A stretch of DNA of 64,000 nt from Nematostella vectensis (GCF_932526225.1 NC_064039.1:7997459-8061458); one strand, 5' to 3'. Shown: positions 33,429 through 45,713, counted from the first letter of the stretch. A program made the numbers and translations. Notes: a model not told the origin generated them from the sequence alone.

Positions 33429-36400
33429 CATTACGCGAGAGCGAAGTTTCCGTTACGCGAATGCGGACTTTCCGTTCAGCAAGAGCAAGCTTTCCGTTAC
33501 GCAAATGCGAGCTTACAAAGTCGAACGATGTCATACAATTCAGTCAAGCATTGGTAAAGCATTATCGTTGATTGTTCGAAGTTGAGCACAACTTTCGCAA
33601 AAACATAATATTTAAATAATCAGAAGGAACATACTTTTGCTCCTCAATACTTTTAGATCTCTCTCTGTATAAGGCCTCTCTCTGTTCTGCTTCCTTAGCC
33701 TGGAAAGTCACAAATTCAACATCTTAATGCATTCATTTGTGTTTGCAGGATCATACCTACCAACCCAAGAAGCCAACCCAAGAGGGGTGAGGAATGCCCT
33801 TATTACAGACAGCCTTAGAATAAAGCAGTTCACCCAATGCCCACCCACCCACCCCCACCACATACACACCCCTATAACACGCCTGAACTAGAATCCATTA
33901 TCATTGAACTGGCAAAAAATGGCGCTACACAAGCGTTATTATTTTTGCTAAAATTCTGAATAATTGGTGTTCCACATGGAAGAGCAGAAGAAAAGGTCTA
34001 AAATCTTGAGACTCCCACCTACTGGGGTAGAGTTGGCAGGAATGCAGTATTAAATGCTGCAATGATAGAGGTCTATGAAATTATGGGTGAACAACAGAGC
34101 CTTGTTTGATGGATCAAAAGGTACCTCTCGCTCCTTTCTCTTCCGCTCCAGTTCTTGTTGATGTGCAGCTGCTCTGTTTTTCTCCTCCTCAATTCTCTCT
34201 TTCTCTTTTTGCTGGTAAATAAGAAAATACATAATTCATTGGCTTAATAACAGGCATTTTTACATGCATCAGAAATTCTTGCCATAGTTTTGATTAAAGG
34301 CAAAACTACTTTAAAAAATCAGTACTTTAAATAATCAGGTATTTCAGTTATTCAGGCATTCAGACATTACACAAAAAGCACGACTTACCACCATTTACAT
34401 TTACTACAGGGTATCAGTAAAACCTTACCTGCTCTTGGGTCCAGAATTCATCTCTTTTCTTGACGTTAATATCTTTGCCAATATTTGCCCGTTTATAAAC
34501 TGATCCCTATGTAAAATTTAATCATTTTAAAATTATTGACTTTAAATACTCAGGCATAGCTGAGATGGAATATTAAGGGGGCTAGGTTTCTTTTTTTTTC
34601 TTGGTATAAAAAGCAATAAAGAATAAAGACTAATTAACATTTGACCATGTTATTATTTTAGCAAATATATAGGTTGCATTAGCAGAATCAAAGGAAGTCT
34701 ACATTACAACCAAAACATATTGTAATGTAAAATAATGAATTCCAAAAAAAAAAAAAAAAAAACAGAGTAACACTAGGCATGGCCTATTTGAGATTTCTCC
34801 CTAGAATTTTGGTGATGTGCTTAAAGCTGCATTGTCACCAGTTTACTTCCGGAGGTCAGACAGAAACATCAACCATAAAAAGACAAAAGAATCTATTTAA
34901 CAGGCCATCCGCTCTAAATTATCAATCACATCCTCAAAGAAACTAACAATAGACAAACTCTGCTTTCAATATTTTGTGTTTTCTCAAAGAGTTTCATCAG
35001 AGATTGTTACGTAATTGACCGGAAGTTAACTGGTGACAATGCAGCTTTAATTCTTCCAATAACCTGTTTTATTGTTTACATCTTAATGTGCCTGAGATAG
35101 CTAGCTTGCAACTGAAATGAGTTACATTGGCATAGGGATTCAAATGCTAGAAAATGTTTGACACAATTCAGACCAACCCTAGACTTTCACTCACTATAGT
35201 ACCTCACTCAGGGCCATAGCTAAGGGTGGGGCACAGGGGGGCATGTGCCCCCCCCCCCAATAATTAAAAAAAATTATGAGAAAATGACCAGTAGGGGCGT
35301 GTCTGTGCCCCCAGCTATTTTCTTAATGTTTCTGTGCCCCCTCAATATTTCGTGGTATTCTACGGCACTGCAACTGCAATATTATAAATGTTTTACTACT
35401 ACTTACAACAGGCAGTATAGGTTCTGCTGGCTTTGCCTTCTCTTTATGAACACTGTATGCAGCACCTATTGAAACAACAAACAAAAATGGTTTGCAGTTA
35501 CAATACATTTGATACTTGAAGATGAGTGTAAGGTCTTATGGGGTTAATTGGCTGCAATGATGTCCAGTCTCAGGGGGTATACAAACCCTGTATGATTATC
35601 AACCCTTTCATTGTGCGCAAGGTATGGTACTTTTCCTTTAATTTATTTCAACATATTTAGGAAAATCATACCTGATGCCTTCTTAACTTTCTCTAAGATA
35701 AAAGATTCTTCGATGTCATCTTCATTTCTTGCATTGATGGTAACATGGGCACCCTGTGGTATAGATGTCGCCATAAAAAAATATACAGGGCAAGAGCAAC
35801 AAACAGCAAATTTAACAAAATATTACATACACTAAAAAACTTTTCCACAGGCATGACATGATTAGCACACAAGCCCTTCCTACTGCTCGGTACTCCTTCT
35901 CCTTGCTGAAAGAAACAAAGATATGATTAGCTGATAGCTGGCCAGAGTGTAATATCAGCTACAATCAGCTATGTTAACATTGGATGAGCACGCAAGTGAC
36001 ATGAGGCGTCAAATTGTTGTTTGGAAAAATAATTTTTGTATCCATCATCCATTATTATTGGGTTTTGTTTTTTTTTTACAAAAAAATGCAAGCTAGAATT
36101 TGAAGTCATGTAAGCATTGAGGTTTATCTTTAAATTCATATTGAAGAAGAGACCATCAAAAGTCAAAGTACCGAAGATAGAAAATCTGTTTGTTTGAGTT
36201 TGTCAACACAATTGACAAAGGCTTAATTAATCAGTGTGTCTAAGAATACCCTTGTTCACAAAAATGTTGTAACAACTATATAATACATAGAAAATGTAGG
36301 AAAGTTGATTGACCCTACTTATGAGCACGATGGAAGTCATTCCTTAGTATGGCAATAAGAAGGGGATTAAAGGGGATATAAATTCATTCAACTTTCAAAA

Positions 36401-38013
36401 ATTGCAGTGATTTATTTTGGTGGTGTGGGTGACTTTTTTGTAGAGGTGAGAGTGTTATAGGAACTCTGAATTCCTCTGGCTTTCACATTTCCTATATAAG
36501 GGAGTTACATACAGTCGCATCAGCCAAAGACACACAATTGGTTTGGGATCCCTGTGTAAATATGTGTGAAGAGTTCATAGTCAGGATCAAGTAGAGGATT
36601 AATAGGGATGGTTGACTTCTAAAAATCCTTGGAGCAAAGACATATGATTAAAATGGCCCTCTCTCTTTCCACCCCTCCCCCTTAACAGCTTTTTTACAAT
36701 ACCAATTAAAGTAATCTAAGAGATTAGCACTTACCCAATTAATAAAGACTATTTTAGGAAGACTTGTGTTTGGGTCTATGACTTTGATCCCCGCGTACAA
36801 AAGCTTGCCATCATTCATCTCATCTGCAAGTTCTTCCAAGCCACCATCTAATGGTATGGCAAACAACAAATAAAAGTTCTCATAACTTACTGAAAAAAAA
36901 TGTAGCATAGCATATTTATTCAAATAATTACCCTGGCGCTTGTTAGATTTTTTTATTCTCATACAGGGTGCTTATTTGGGGTAGGCGCTTATTCAAGAGA
37001 GGTGCTTATTTAAAAGGGCGAATTTCTAACAAAAGGCCAAAGGTGTTTTTATTTATTATCAATTTTATACTACATCAGTTTCTTGAAGTAGCTTTTTTAA
37101 ATAAACTTTTATCCATTAAACATTTGTCTCTTTCTTGTCCTGAGTCTATGTGCTCCAGTGCTTTCTTAGAACAACATGTGTGATAGTCATTTTACTCAGT
37201 AACCTGGGAGGGGAGGGGGGTGCTTATTTGGGGGAGGCAATTATTAGTAGTTTTAGTTCAAAGAGGGTGCATATTCCGAGGAGGCGCTTATTCAAGGGAG
37301 GCGTTTATTCAGGTAAATACAGTATAAACATTTATTTCAATAGTTAATCTGTCTTTTATTTATCTATCTGATTACTTGTTAAATAATCTATTAATTCAAG
37401 ATTTTTTGGACAGGGAAAACGTCACCCATAGGATCATAACTGAGAATAATACAACAATTAAACAATTAAAAAATGTAAACAAAAACAAATGACAACAAAA
37501 TACATGCATACTTGACATACTAGACAAAACTATCTCTTAGATAAACTTGCCACGTTGGTGCGACATAGCTAGATAAGAAAATGAGGGGTTCTACTTAATT
37601 CTTCTTATTTCAAAGTTAGAAATGTCTGGCACACCCCTCGGATAGAAAGTAAAGTCTTCACCTAAAAGTCTAAATATTTGACCGAATCTAGGCAGGAAAA
37701 CTTATACAAATGCTTCGATAATCAGTTAACAAAGGGTAAATTACATCATTAAAACAGACTAGTAAATAATTACGAGATTTGGCTAATAAGGTGTAACTTC
37801 CGACTTCATACCTCCGGTTTCGACTACTTTCAGCACATTGGTATTCCCTTCATAGCCAAAGACAGCCCTGAAAACACAAATCATAAGCCATGCATATACC
37901 ATAGATCTTCCCTTCGCTAGCTATACTCACCAATTGGTGTCTGATTTGCCATCAAATATGTCTTGCCAAGTTTTTTGGAGTTCGCTGCGGTGCTTATTCA
38001 AGTCGATCGCCAT
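25393..38013 (-). CDS. DBNL: Drebrin-like actin-binding protein (DBNL/Abp1) with two SH3 domains, complete, 17 exons
   Basis: Exons: 37931-38013, 37812-37867, 36735-36847, 35831-35905, 35672-35753, 35407-35465, 34429-34506, 34125-34211, 33635-33699, 33181-33235, 32982-33062, 31938-32219, 28807-28983, 27411-27465, 26403-26566, 26144-26201, 25393-25532. All junctions are in phase and give 569 aa. The ADF-H domain (about 1-133) runs from [12 protein letters not shown] through [17 protein letters not shown] and LPKIVFINW to [23 protein letters not shown] and a charged helical region (about 176-295, [10 protein letters not shown]) follow, then a Glu-Pro repeat (exon 12), a linker with YEDV, YETV and YENV tyrosines (exon 13), and SH3 domains at about 443-492 and 515-565, both with ALYDYQ, IDEGWW and FPANYVE. 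Abp1/DBNL proteins bind F-actin through ADF-H and recruit dynamin and other proline-rich partners through SH3, linking cortical actin to endocytosis. Known animal members have one SH3; here there are two. Confidence 0.95.
25870..26007. mobile_element. Palindromic MITE with TAA duplication
   Basis: A 138-bp near-perfect hairpin with ends GGCTAAGTTCAAACGT and the exact inverse. The inner arms contain CCATGAGCCGTATTCAATG and its inverse. TAA flanks both ends (25867-25869, 26008-26010). GG-starting ends with a TAA duplication fit PIF/Harbinger. It lies in the last DBNL intron, between the exons of the second SH3. Confidence 0.8.
27152..27388. mobile_element. MITE with 28-bp perfect terminal repeats
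   Basis: The termini start TGTAGTTCCAGAAAATATCC and are exact inverse complements over 28 bp. The 237-bp interior is C-rich with two related CCCCACCCCCCTGGAAT segments. It sits in the DBNL intron inside the first SH3 domain, 22 bp from exon 14. Superfamily undetermined; no clear target duplication. Confidence 0.7.
27802..28709. repeat. Inverted repeat pair, possible 0.9-kb element
   Basis: GGGACATAGCGGGGAAAGTAAC at the left is matched inverted by GTTACTTCCCCGGTATGTCCC at the right with two differences. GGTGTTAAA motifs lie just inside both, and GGCTGTCAATTG occurs near both sides. Limits are uncertain and no coding region is seen. It lies in DBNL intron 13. Confidence 0.35.
29433..29615 (+). 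repeat. Left 22-bp subterminal array
   Basis: About eight units such as GGAATGCTCGCGCTTTTCTC. Alternate units end in CTCGC or in AATAAC/AATAAG, hinting at a 44-bp higher-order period. Confidence 0.8.
29926..31100. repeat. 216-bp satellite, five copies plus a partial
   Basis: Units start AAAAAAGATTCCCCGATATG and end in CGTATTAAACAGACCCCCC. Copies begin near 29926, 30168, 30384, 30600 and 30816, with a fragment at 31021. The second and third are almost identical; the first and fifth have diverged. A C-run plus A-run expansion lies at 30140-30174. AATAAA-like and GCGCCGGTTTACGTTCGCTC motifs recur. Confidence 0.9.
31540..31735 (+). repeat. Right 22-bp subterminal array
   Basis: About nine units of GGAACGCTCGCGCCCGTTTC type, in the same orientation as the left array although the element termini are inverted. 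Confidence 0.8.
31950..32085 (-). repeat. In-frame Glu-Pro hexanucleotide repeat in DBNL exon 12
   Basis: On the coding strand GAACCG/GAACCA repeats encode more than 20 Glu-Pro dipeptides, with one QE interruption and one RQ. The plus-strand RFRF-type frame is its antisense. Confidence 0.85.
32284..32561. mobile_element. hAT-type MITE
   Basis: The left end CAGGGGCGGATG and right end (inverted) CATGGGCGGATG are each followed by GGGGGGTGGAT. 278 bp, non-coding, in DBNL intron 11. The flanking octamers do not match. Confidence 0.55.
33385..33423. repeat. (TA)n microsatellite
   Basis: A 39-bp uninterrupted AT dinucleotide run in a DBNL intron. Confidence 0.95.
33430..33515. repeat. Degenerate tandem repeat
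   Basis: Three to four imperfect units around TTTCCGTTACGCGAATGCG follow the TA run. No coding evidence. Confidence 0.45.
35209..35370. mobile_element. hAT-like MITE with GACCAGTAGGGGCGTG core
   Basis: The ends CAGGGCCATAG and (inverted) CAGTGCCGTAG enclose a poly-C run and the motif AAATGACCAGTAGGGGCGTG. The same core recurs at 38935-38960 and 51888-51912, so at least three copies of the family are present. It lies in a DBNL intron; no matching 8-bp flanks. Confidence 0.5.
36966..37320. repeat. GGCGCTTATTC repeat element
   Basis: GGTGCTTATTTGGGG and GGCGCTTATTCAAG motifs occur in two clusters, 36966-37015 and 37210-37315, in the same direction. It resembles a dispersed repeat of many invertebrate genomes. 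It lies in DBNL intron 2. Boundaries are unclear. Confidence 0.45.
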
Positions 38014-38397
38014 CTTGGAATGAGTGATCGTGTCACGTGAATGGATGAATACTTCCGGTACCCAGTCTCGTAGCCGTTTCTGAACCCGTCTCACAAAGGC
38101 GGCGTTTGGGGATCGGCTGCTGGGGAGAATAGTCACTTGTCGGGAGTTGGGCGCCCTGGAAATTCGATGTTTGTGTTTAACTAACAGTAGGCAAAGAGCA
38201 AGAGAAAACTGCGTTAGCATTGCGCATAAATCCAAAGGAAAATCCGAGCAAAAAAATGAAAAATACACAAGCAGGGAAGTTACCTAGTAATCTGGTATCA
38301 TTATAGTTTACAAAAACGTAGGAAGAAACTACCGAACAGCCTCTATCTGCTGGTGTGCGTCGGACCTTGTGGTCTGCGTCGACAGTTGATTAATTAA

Positions 38398-38565
38398 TAA
38401 AACCTCTAAAAAACGCAGATTTATGTCTTTTTAGAACGATATATAGGCAGGCCAATACCTACCTTCTTCTTTTATAACCTGAAGAAGGTAGGTATTGGCT
38501 TGCCAAAATATCGTTCTAAAAAACATAAATCTGCGTTGTTGTCGACTTTTTCTTTAAAGGTTTTA
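38398..38565. mobile_element. Hairpin MITE upstream of DBNL
   Basis: Arms of about 70-80 bp (TAAAACCT, ACGCAGATTTATG, TTTAGAACGATAT, GCCAATACCTACCTTCTTC) pair with the inverse across a loop of about 16 bases. The left arm lacks about ten bases (a GTCGAC segment) present in the right. A TA flank is possible. It lies 385 bp upstream of the DBNL start codon. Confidence 0.75.
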
Positions 38566-38869
38566 TCATTATAGTCCTGGCATCCAATTTTTGCGGACTA
38601 TTCAGTACGATCAGAGCGTCCTATGCTACTTCTTTTAGGGGTGCTCTTTGAAGGGTTTATATTTTGTTAAAACTCCGAAGGCACTTCGAATTTCTGCCTC
38701 ACACATTTCTACACTATATATATAAGCACGAATATCAAATGTCAACATTAACTAATTCGCTAATGTGGACGTAGGGTTAGTTTTGAAGTATAGGAGGAAA
38801 GGAGTTGCCAAAAGGTTTGGGTTATCGAGGGTTTAAGTGACAGTGAATGTATGAATGCAATCCGATACA

Positions 38870-39005
38870 GGGCCGGGAGGGGGGGGGGGGGCACATAACC
38901 TCCCCTCCCCAATATTTTCAAAAAGTTATAAGGAAATGACCAGTAGGAGCGTGGCTGTGCCATCACATATTTTCTTAATGTTTCTGTATTGTGCTCCCCC
39001 CAATG
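38870..39005. repeat. Second copy of the GACCAGTAGGAGCGTG repeat
   Basis: CAGGGCCGGGAGG, a poly-G run, then AAATGACCAGTAGGAGCGTG and TTTTCTTAATGTTTCTG, as in 35209-35370. The right end is not clear. Confidence 0.5.
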
Positions 39006-39698
39006 GAGAGAAATTCCAATATGGCGGCCATTACCGTTACGAGACCAGTCAATAAAGAATGCCTCCAAATCTAATGATCTGATATCCAACGAATAAATAA
39101 TTTCCCAACTTAAAGAAAAGATAAGTTTGATTTGTACTTCAAGCCATTCTTGGCAGCGAGAAATGCATATTTGTCTTAGAATTCGTACATTTACGGCGCG
39201 ATTTCAAATCTCCCGCCTTCCCTTCGACGCCATTTTTGGTATGTATATCTTCCCGACTCTCCTAGGGAAGGATTTGATGAGCTTGGGCCCGCAATGACCA
39301 CAGTCATTGCTTAGCAGTCTATCCTAAGGGGTTATGCGTACAATGGGGTACAAACAGAGCTAAATTTTGCCATTCTTAGTGTGTTTAGAAAACATGTTTC
39401 GTGGAGCGATTTTGTCTAATTTCTTCGCACTTTTCTTGGCCGGTAGCATGATTCGTGTTTCAATCAGACATTCGAGGAAATATGAAGGGCATTGTACTCA
39501 GGAAAGAAGCACCTAAAATGGGGAGAAGAGGAAATAAAGGCAGGAAGAAAAGACATTGCAGAAAATAATATGTGTTTTTGTAAGTTCTGTACTGAAAAAT
39601 AGCACACAACAAAGCAGGACATTAGAACTAAACATAAGCAGCAAACATCAGGTATAAAGTCAAGATACATCATATATATACATTTTATTATTCGTAAG

Positions 39699-41901
39699 TC
39701 ACTTTACAGCTGTAGTGTAAGAGGACACTTCAGTAAAACTTATTCTAGTGAAACCATTATTTCTACTTTCTTGTTGCTGCAACAGGTGTAAAACAAAAAT
39801 GCAAAGTGTGCCTATCTGCTGTTGTACATCTGGGGCCGGTTCCTGAAAAGCCGATTTGCGCTAACCCAGGGTTAAATTAACCCTAACCCACGATTAAATT
39901 TTTACCCCCAGATAGTTCCGTTCCCGAAACGCTGGTTAGCGCTAACTCTGGGTCAGTTTGGAGGTAAAATCTAACCCTGCTCGCGAGGTGGGTTAACTCG
40001 CTAACCCACTGTTTAGTTGGCGTAACACAGGCCTCCCAAACTTTGTAGTAGAACTAAAGCTTCATAAAATAAAGTTGTCGACAAAAAAGACGTTACACAA
40101 AACAATGTAGGGATCAAATATCCTAACGTTTACATGTTTACCATAATCAGGCTTCGGCAAATGACCCCAGTTTAAAAAGATATTTCAGCGGTACCCAGGG
40201 AGTGTGCAAGTAAAACTCTGATATTACATTATCTAGGGTGGTCATTACCTTGGGTTCTTTCTCTGGTGCCATCCTGCTGTTAGTAAGTACCAGACTTCAT
40301 GATCCAGAACATAAAGAAAGGCTAAGGGAATTTGTCAACTTTCCCTCACCCTGTCTGTCATTTATAAGTATAATAAACAGAGTACTAGGTACACCTGTTT
40401 GAATAGGGAGTATAGTGCAATTTGATTTCTAGGGGAGCACTTGGTCATTAGACCATTGTGCCCTCGTGCTAATTTATTAGATGTAGGGTTAAAAGTAGGG
40501 CTTAGATCCCAATAAAATGCAACATTACTATTTGTCTGTACAAAACAAGGGAGTGGTATACAATAAAAGAAAAAATTTGTTTCAATATTTGTTTTTATAG
40601 TGCATAACTGGCTCACGGGAACAGCAGAAAACTCTTTGTACAATGTCTCAGCTTGTATACTTACACATATATGTACACCAAACAACTGAAGGGCTACTAA
40701 AAAATGCCTGATATCCATCTAAGTGAGTTGGAGCCATAATTGAGTCTATCTTTCTACTTTTTGGATCAGAATGCACCTGTATAGTATTTTGTTTTTATTT
40801 TGCAATCTATGATAACTACAAATAATGTAGAAATAATAACAATTGAATTCGCTTTTGTTTCTATTTGTCCAAAAACGGTCTGGATCCTTTATTTTTATAA
40901 AGGGTTTAACCAAACATATGTTTTATACTTTATAAGTTAATTACACAAAATAGAGACATGGCTTTTACTGTTTTCATTCAATGGATATCCCCCCTGTAGC
41001 TACACTTGCTTTTACTGTAAGAATGAGAAGTCTTGAACAGAATGGGTAAAAGAGAAAGCATTTTGGTTTATTCAACAAAAGTATAATCTATAATGCAGTT
41101 TATAAAATGTGACTGGTTGCTTTATACACTTCACCAACACATGAATCAATTTGATAGCAACAAAACATGTTTCCTTTATAAAGGAATGTTTATGATTAAA
41201 AATCACATGGAAAATGTAATACTGTATATGTCTATGTATCTGCTTTTCTTGAGGAATATATCCTGTTGATTATTCAGATGTCACCATGACTTGCTTCTTG
41301 GGTATAGCTAGGATGAAATCATATAATTAATTAGAAATTATATAATAGACTCAACATGCAAGTTTGGCACCCAATTCATTCAGACAGAGATTTACTAAAC
41401 GGTTTAGTTAACATTACTAGAATACAAATAATGGACTTCTTTCTCTGATGATTTAAGTATACTGTATGTGTATTAAAAAGATCCCAACAATAAAAAAAAA
41501 CACTACCATTTAATTACATATTTATGCTTAAATTCCAACTTATAGTAGCTTGTAAATAGAATTAAAGCTTCACACACCAGAAAACAATCTTGTCCGAGCT
41601 AAAGGCGAGGCAAAAAATAAAAACAAACGCGAGGAAAGCAAGATTTGATCTACAAACAACATCTTTTCTATAGAACGCCGCATTATTACTTCTTTCGGCA
41701 GTAATGGACAAAGTCAAGATGCATTTTCTAGCAAAACAGAGTTTCCCCGCCACTTTAGGTACCAAGCTTATGATGACTAATTTAAATCCTGTTTTCTGAG
41801 TTTTAAAGATATATGAAAAGTAAATTTTAGGCATAAAAAACTCACCTTTTGTCGAGGTTTGAAATCTGTTTTCCGATCATGCGTTTGCTCTTTTTTTGCA
41901 T
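39699..41901 (-). CDS. Possible small three-exon gene, 52 aa, unidentified
   Basis: Three short exons join in phase: 41846-41901 (ATG, ending AAAG|GTGAGT), 40249-40273 (acceptor ACAGCAG|G, ending AAG|GTAATG) and 39699-39776 (acceptor CTGTTGCAG, ending TGA). The product is a basic then Ser/Thr-rich 52-aa protein: MQKKSKRMIGKQISNLDK, RMAPEKEPK, QQESRNNGFTRISF, VSSYTTAVK. The middle acceptor is a NAGNAG, so a one-residue-longer form (SR for R) is possible. AATAAA follows the stop at 39684-39689. A further acceptor near 41327 (TTCATCCTAG) opens an alternative terminal exon ending at a nearby stop. No domain or family is recognised. Support is only splice consensus, phase agreement and a poly-A signal. 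Confidence 0.35.
39832..40025. repeat. GTTAGCGCTAAC-type palindromic repeat
   Basis: CTGGGGCCGGTTCCTGAAAA, GCGCTAACCCAGGGTTAA and GGTTAGCGCTAACTCTGGGT recur in direct and inverted order with TTCCTGAAAA and TTCCCGAAAC half-sites. It resembles a dispersed inverted-repeat family of invertebrates. Lies in or near the last intron of the putative small gene. Confidence 0.5.
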
Positions 41902-43124
41902 AACTCACGTTGGTTTCATAGCTACTGAGTTTCCTTTTTTACACATTCTATCGGACTAGAAGGTAGAGTTGAATTTGATCCTCACTCCACGGCGGTTGAT
42001 TGACAAATGAGCCGATTCTTCCAATGGAAGCACCAGAATTGCAGTGAACGGGAAGGTGCCCTTGTCATGACTGTCATTTCTTTTTTTTTTTTCTTTTACT
42101 TTTTTTAACCTTTTTATAGACAACAGCTTCGTTGCAAAAAAGCGTGATTTTTTCGCTTTCTTTACTTGCATTTCTCACGTAGCATATTAATTCTACCTCC
42201 TAAGCAAAGAGATTAGCAAAAACGCAATGGCGTTTTATCTGGAACAAGCGTGTTTATTTAGGGGGCATTTAGATAATGAGAAAAGCTGATAAAGAAGATT
42301 TACTAAAAAGCTATCCTATGAAGTTGTAATAGCCCTACAGAATGAGTTTAGCACTTACTGGTATCAGTTAAATAGAAAGCTATCACAGTGTAAATACATA
42401 GCGGTAATAGGAAATAGCTAGGAATAATCTTTCACACTTATCAATGCTTGAAGGGAAAGCGGAACAAGTTCCCATTATAGGTTTCGCATCGTCTAATTAA
42501 TCTACAACCCTTTTCGTGTTCCCATAAGAAGATTATAGGGAACTTAGGCAACGACGTCGACGGCTGAAAAAACGTGACGGTTTCCCGCTTAGCGCACAAC
42601 TCTAAACGAGATTTGACAAAATTATTAACTATTTTTTTAGTCTAAGAAAGTGAAGATAAGCTCCTAACGCAGACACGCCTACATCTTCACTATAACGTAA
42701 ATTTTGAGTTTTACGACTATAGTTCATCAGACGACGAATGCATTTCATTTTTTGCGTTTTAAAATACTCAATTGTTTTATAGTTGCCGTGGTTTCTTTGA
42801 TCACGGAGGTGGCTTTGATTAAGACTTTCGGTTCGACTTAAGTATGATTTACATTGGCTATTAAGTACGTGAACTCCTTGGACAAGGGATTTTTTTAGTG
42901 TGTTTTGGGGGGTAAATAGGCATCTGATTTTTAAAGGGATATGAGGAGTTTTCAGTAGGACACTGAATATTTAAAAAAACCCGCTGTTCTCTCTGCGCCA
43001 ATGCTTGCAGCTGCAGAATTTAAGGCAAAGATCTGTCTTTAGTTTGCTTGGTTGTCTTGATTTTATTTGTTTATTTCATAATTTGTATTTGTGACATTGT
43101 CTATCGGTCATCAATACGATAAAT
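41902..43124. other. No gene recognised
   Basis: AT-rich sequence without a convincing exon or repeat. Confidence 0.4.
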
Positions 43125-43445
43125 ATGGCAGCTAGGACGGTCGCAAAGATCAAGTTGTCAGTGCGTATATCACCATTGCGACTTGTGAGTTTTTCAAAAA
43201 CTTTGAATGAACGATCGCACACGATGAAAACTGAAATGTGCCCTAGGCTTCAAGGGCTCTTGCGTCGGCGAGAGTATAAAAGCGAGCAGACGAGATCCCA
43301 GGATGAGCATTTCCTTCCCTCTCCGAGCGCATCCCAATTTGGAAGACCATTCATGGGCCACTTGGTTTCGGAGGAACATTTTCGTGAAAGGAGCAACAAA
43401 TTGCCTTTTGCTTTCTGGTTGATGGCATCATTTGACCACTCATAG
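43125..43445 (+). CDS. Hypothetical 106-aa open frame
   Basis: An ATG-started frame of mixed, non-repetitive composition (MCPRLQGLLRRREYKSEQ, FLPSPSASQFGRPFMGHL) that is more GC-rich than its surroundings. A shorter antisense frame overlaps it. No domain, signal peptide or membrane segment, no homologue recognised, and no promoter or poly-A support beyond chance. It could be a lineage-specific gene or noise. Confidence 0.2.
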   Translation: MAARTVAKIKLSVRISPLRLVSFSKTLNERSHTMKTEMCPRLQGLLRRREYKSEQTRSQDEHFLPSPSASQFGRPFMGHLVSEEHFRERSNKLPFAFWLMASFDHS

Positions 43446-45713
43446 CATTTTTTTTAGTAATATGGTCAATTGCGAGCGGGTCGAATTTTGGGGCACTTAT
43501 CATGGGTTGTCAGCGCCGAATATCAAAGCTGATGTATGTACTTATAAATACAAACAAACAAAGCAATGAAAATCATGCCGCAATAATGTATCACCTGTTG
43601 CCAGTTCTTTTATTTAGTTTAGAATAAGGGGTGTGCGAATGCGTTTGTTTCAGCTTCAATATCGAGCTACAATGAGCTACAATATACGGAGAGCTTTGTC
43701 ATGATCTCAAATTGCGAAAAATCTAAATCTAGGGTGTTTCGAGACTTGTACAAAAGTAAGTAACACCCAAAACACTATATGTATTTTTCACTTTTCAAAA
43801 CAGAATTAACATATATATGAGAACTGTGACAATACTTGATTTTCTATTTGGAAATTGTGATGAAAGATTGCACAAGGAGGTCTTGACATGTGTCAGATCC
43901 TCTTATTGCCTACAATTGGACTGATAAGTGGGTAGAATTTCTTTGTCAATAGCGATTAGATATCTAAACACATTCACACTCCACTCAATTGCAGAAAGGT
44001 CTCTTGAGCTAATTCTACCATGAAAAGAAAAGAATCGTTTTTTTTTTTTTTTTTTTTTGCAGTACGCATATAAAGGACGCAAAAAGAAGCACCGTCAAAA
44101 ATGACGGCATCCGCGCAAGCCAATCATCGATAACAATCATCCCGAAAATTATGCGCAAGTTATAGAAATCTTTCAATATATCTTTCTGTTACTAGAATCT
44201 AATTGCAGCTACCATTATAAGGATGCGAAAATACCGCTTTCTGAGATAAGGTGAAATAATAATTTTTGTTTGTATTGATATTCCCTTGAGCGCCCAAAGC
44301 CTCATATGTCGGGAAATCATTTTGGAAGTGCAATAATTCTCATTGAAGCCTTTATTTTTCAACGGAACCAGCAAAGTATTTAGGTTTGCTCTTGTGTTGT
44401 TTGATCCTAAAGGCGGATAGTAATCTAGAGTTGCTGTATCATTAATTCAGAGGTTTATTTAAGGGTAAACTATATCATCCAGTTTTAGAATAAAAATGAA
44501 GTGCCCAGTTTAATTTTATGTTATCAATGACTTGTTGTTTTTAATGCCTGAAATATTTTTATGTTAGATCTAATTAATGGTTTCTTTCATACCAGCTATT
44601 TTTTGAATACGCCTATTAGTCACTTGATATGACGCGCTTGTCAAATATCATGTAAACACAACTAATCGAAAAAAAAATATCCTTAAAACTTTCTGTACAC
44701 TGTAAAACTGAAAAGCTGGATGGATGATATACCGAAAAGTTCTGCGTTTTTTAGTTATTTCGATTCTTTGCGCGTTTTGAATGTGTACTTATTTGAACAA
44801 GAAAAATGGATTTCCCATGGTGGTTATTTTTATTTATATATAAGCGAGTTTTTAACTTTTTGAGAAAAGTTTGTGGTCTTCACAATGGATTATATTTGAC
44901 TCCAGAAAACCTCAATAAGCTTGCTTTTCATTTCTTTCGAGGTTGAAATTTTCCTTTTTATAGACAACTTCTTAAAAGGCTTTGCAACGATTTTTATTTG
45001 CATATAGAAAACTACATTGAGCCTAGCTATATTGCTATTCAAACATTCTTTGGGAAATTGTATTCATGGGGTATTCAATAATAAAATTGTTAATAGTCCT
45101 CGGGGTTGTGATTATGCAGACGAGACTTAGGGCACTGTGATAAGCGTGAGATGACTAAGGAAGCCCCGAGTCCCTAATCAGCACAGCAGCAGGTGAAAGC
45201 GCCATTAGCTGACTAGAACCAGAGCAGATAAACGGCGATCATTCCCTGAATCAAGGATATATCTCCAAACATCGTGCGTAAAATTTTTATTGTCCGGCGA
45301 CGCTGCAATGCGGGCGATCTACTCATGCTGTTGCTGTTTAAAAAGGGATTCCGTCTCTCGGTAGTGCGTGCCTCCTTGTTGATATTAAACCCTATGGGGG
45401 TATTTGTATTTGAAGACCTCGTTCAAATGCATCTGAAAAAGACGTGAATTGGTGGGGCAGTGTGATTATTTTATTCTCTGCATGTTCGATTGTCAATAAT
45501 AGACAGCGTTTGTTTTTACGAGCAGTTGGGGACGCCACACTTGAAAGGAGAAAACGCGCGTTGACCCGAAGACGTAATATTGACTCAGATCTGACAGCTG
45601 TTGCTACTGAATTCGCGGTTTTCGTTTTGCATAGTCTCCGATGATATATCAAGTACTGGCCGTCACAACAGACCACATCCGAGTCTCAACCTCCGTTTCC
45701 AAAAAACTCGAAG
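43446..45713. other. 5' flank of GPCR, no gene recognised
   Basis: AT-rich DNA with an 18-20 base T-run near 44039-44057. Nothing coding is supported. The last few hundred bases are more GC-rich and may hold the leader of the receptor gene. Confidence 0.4.
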
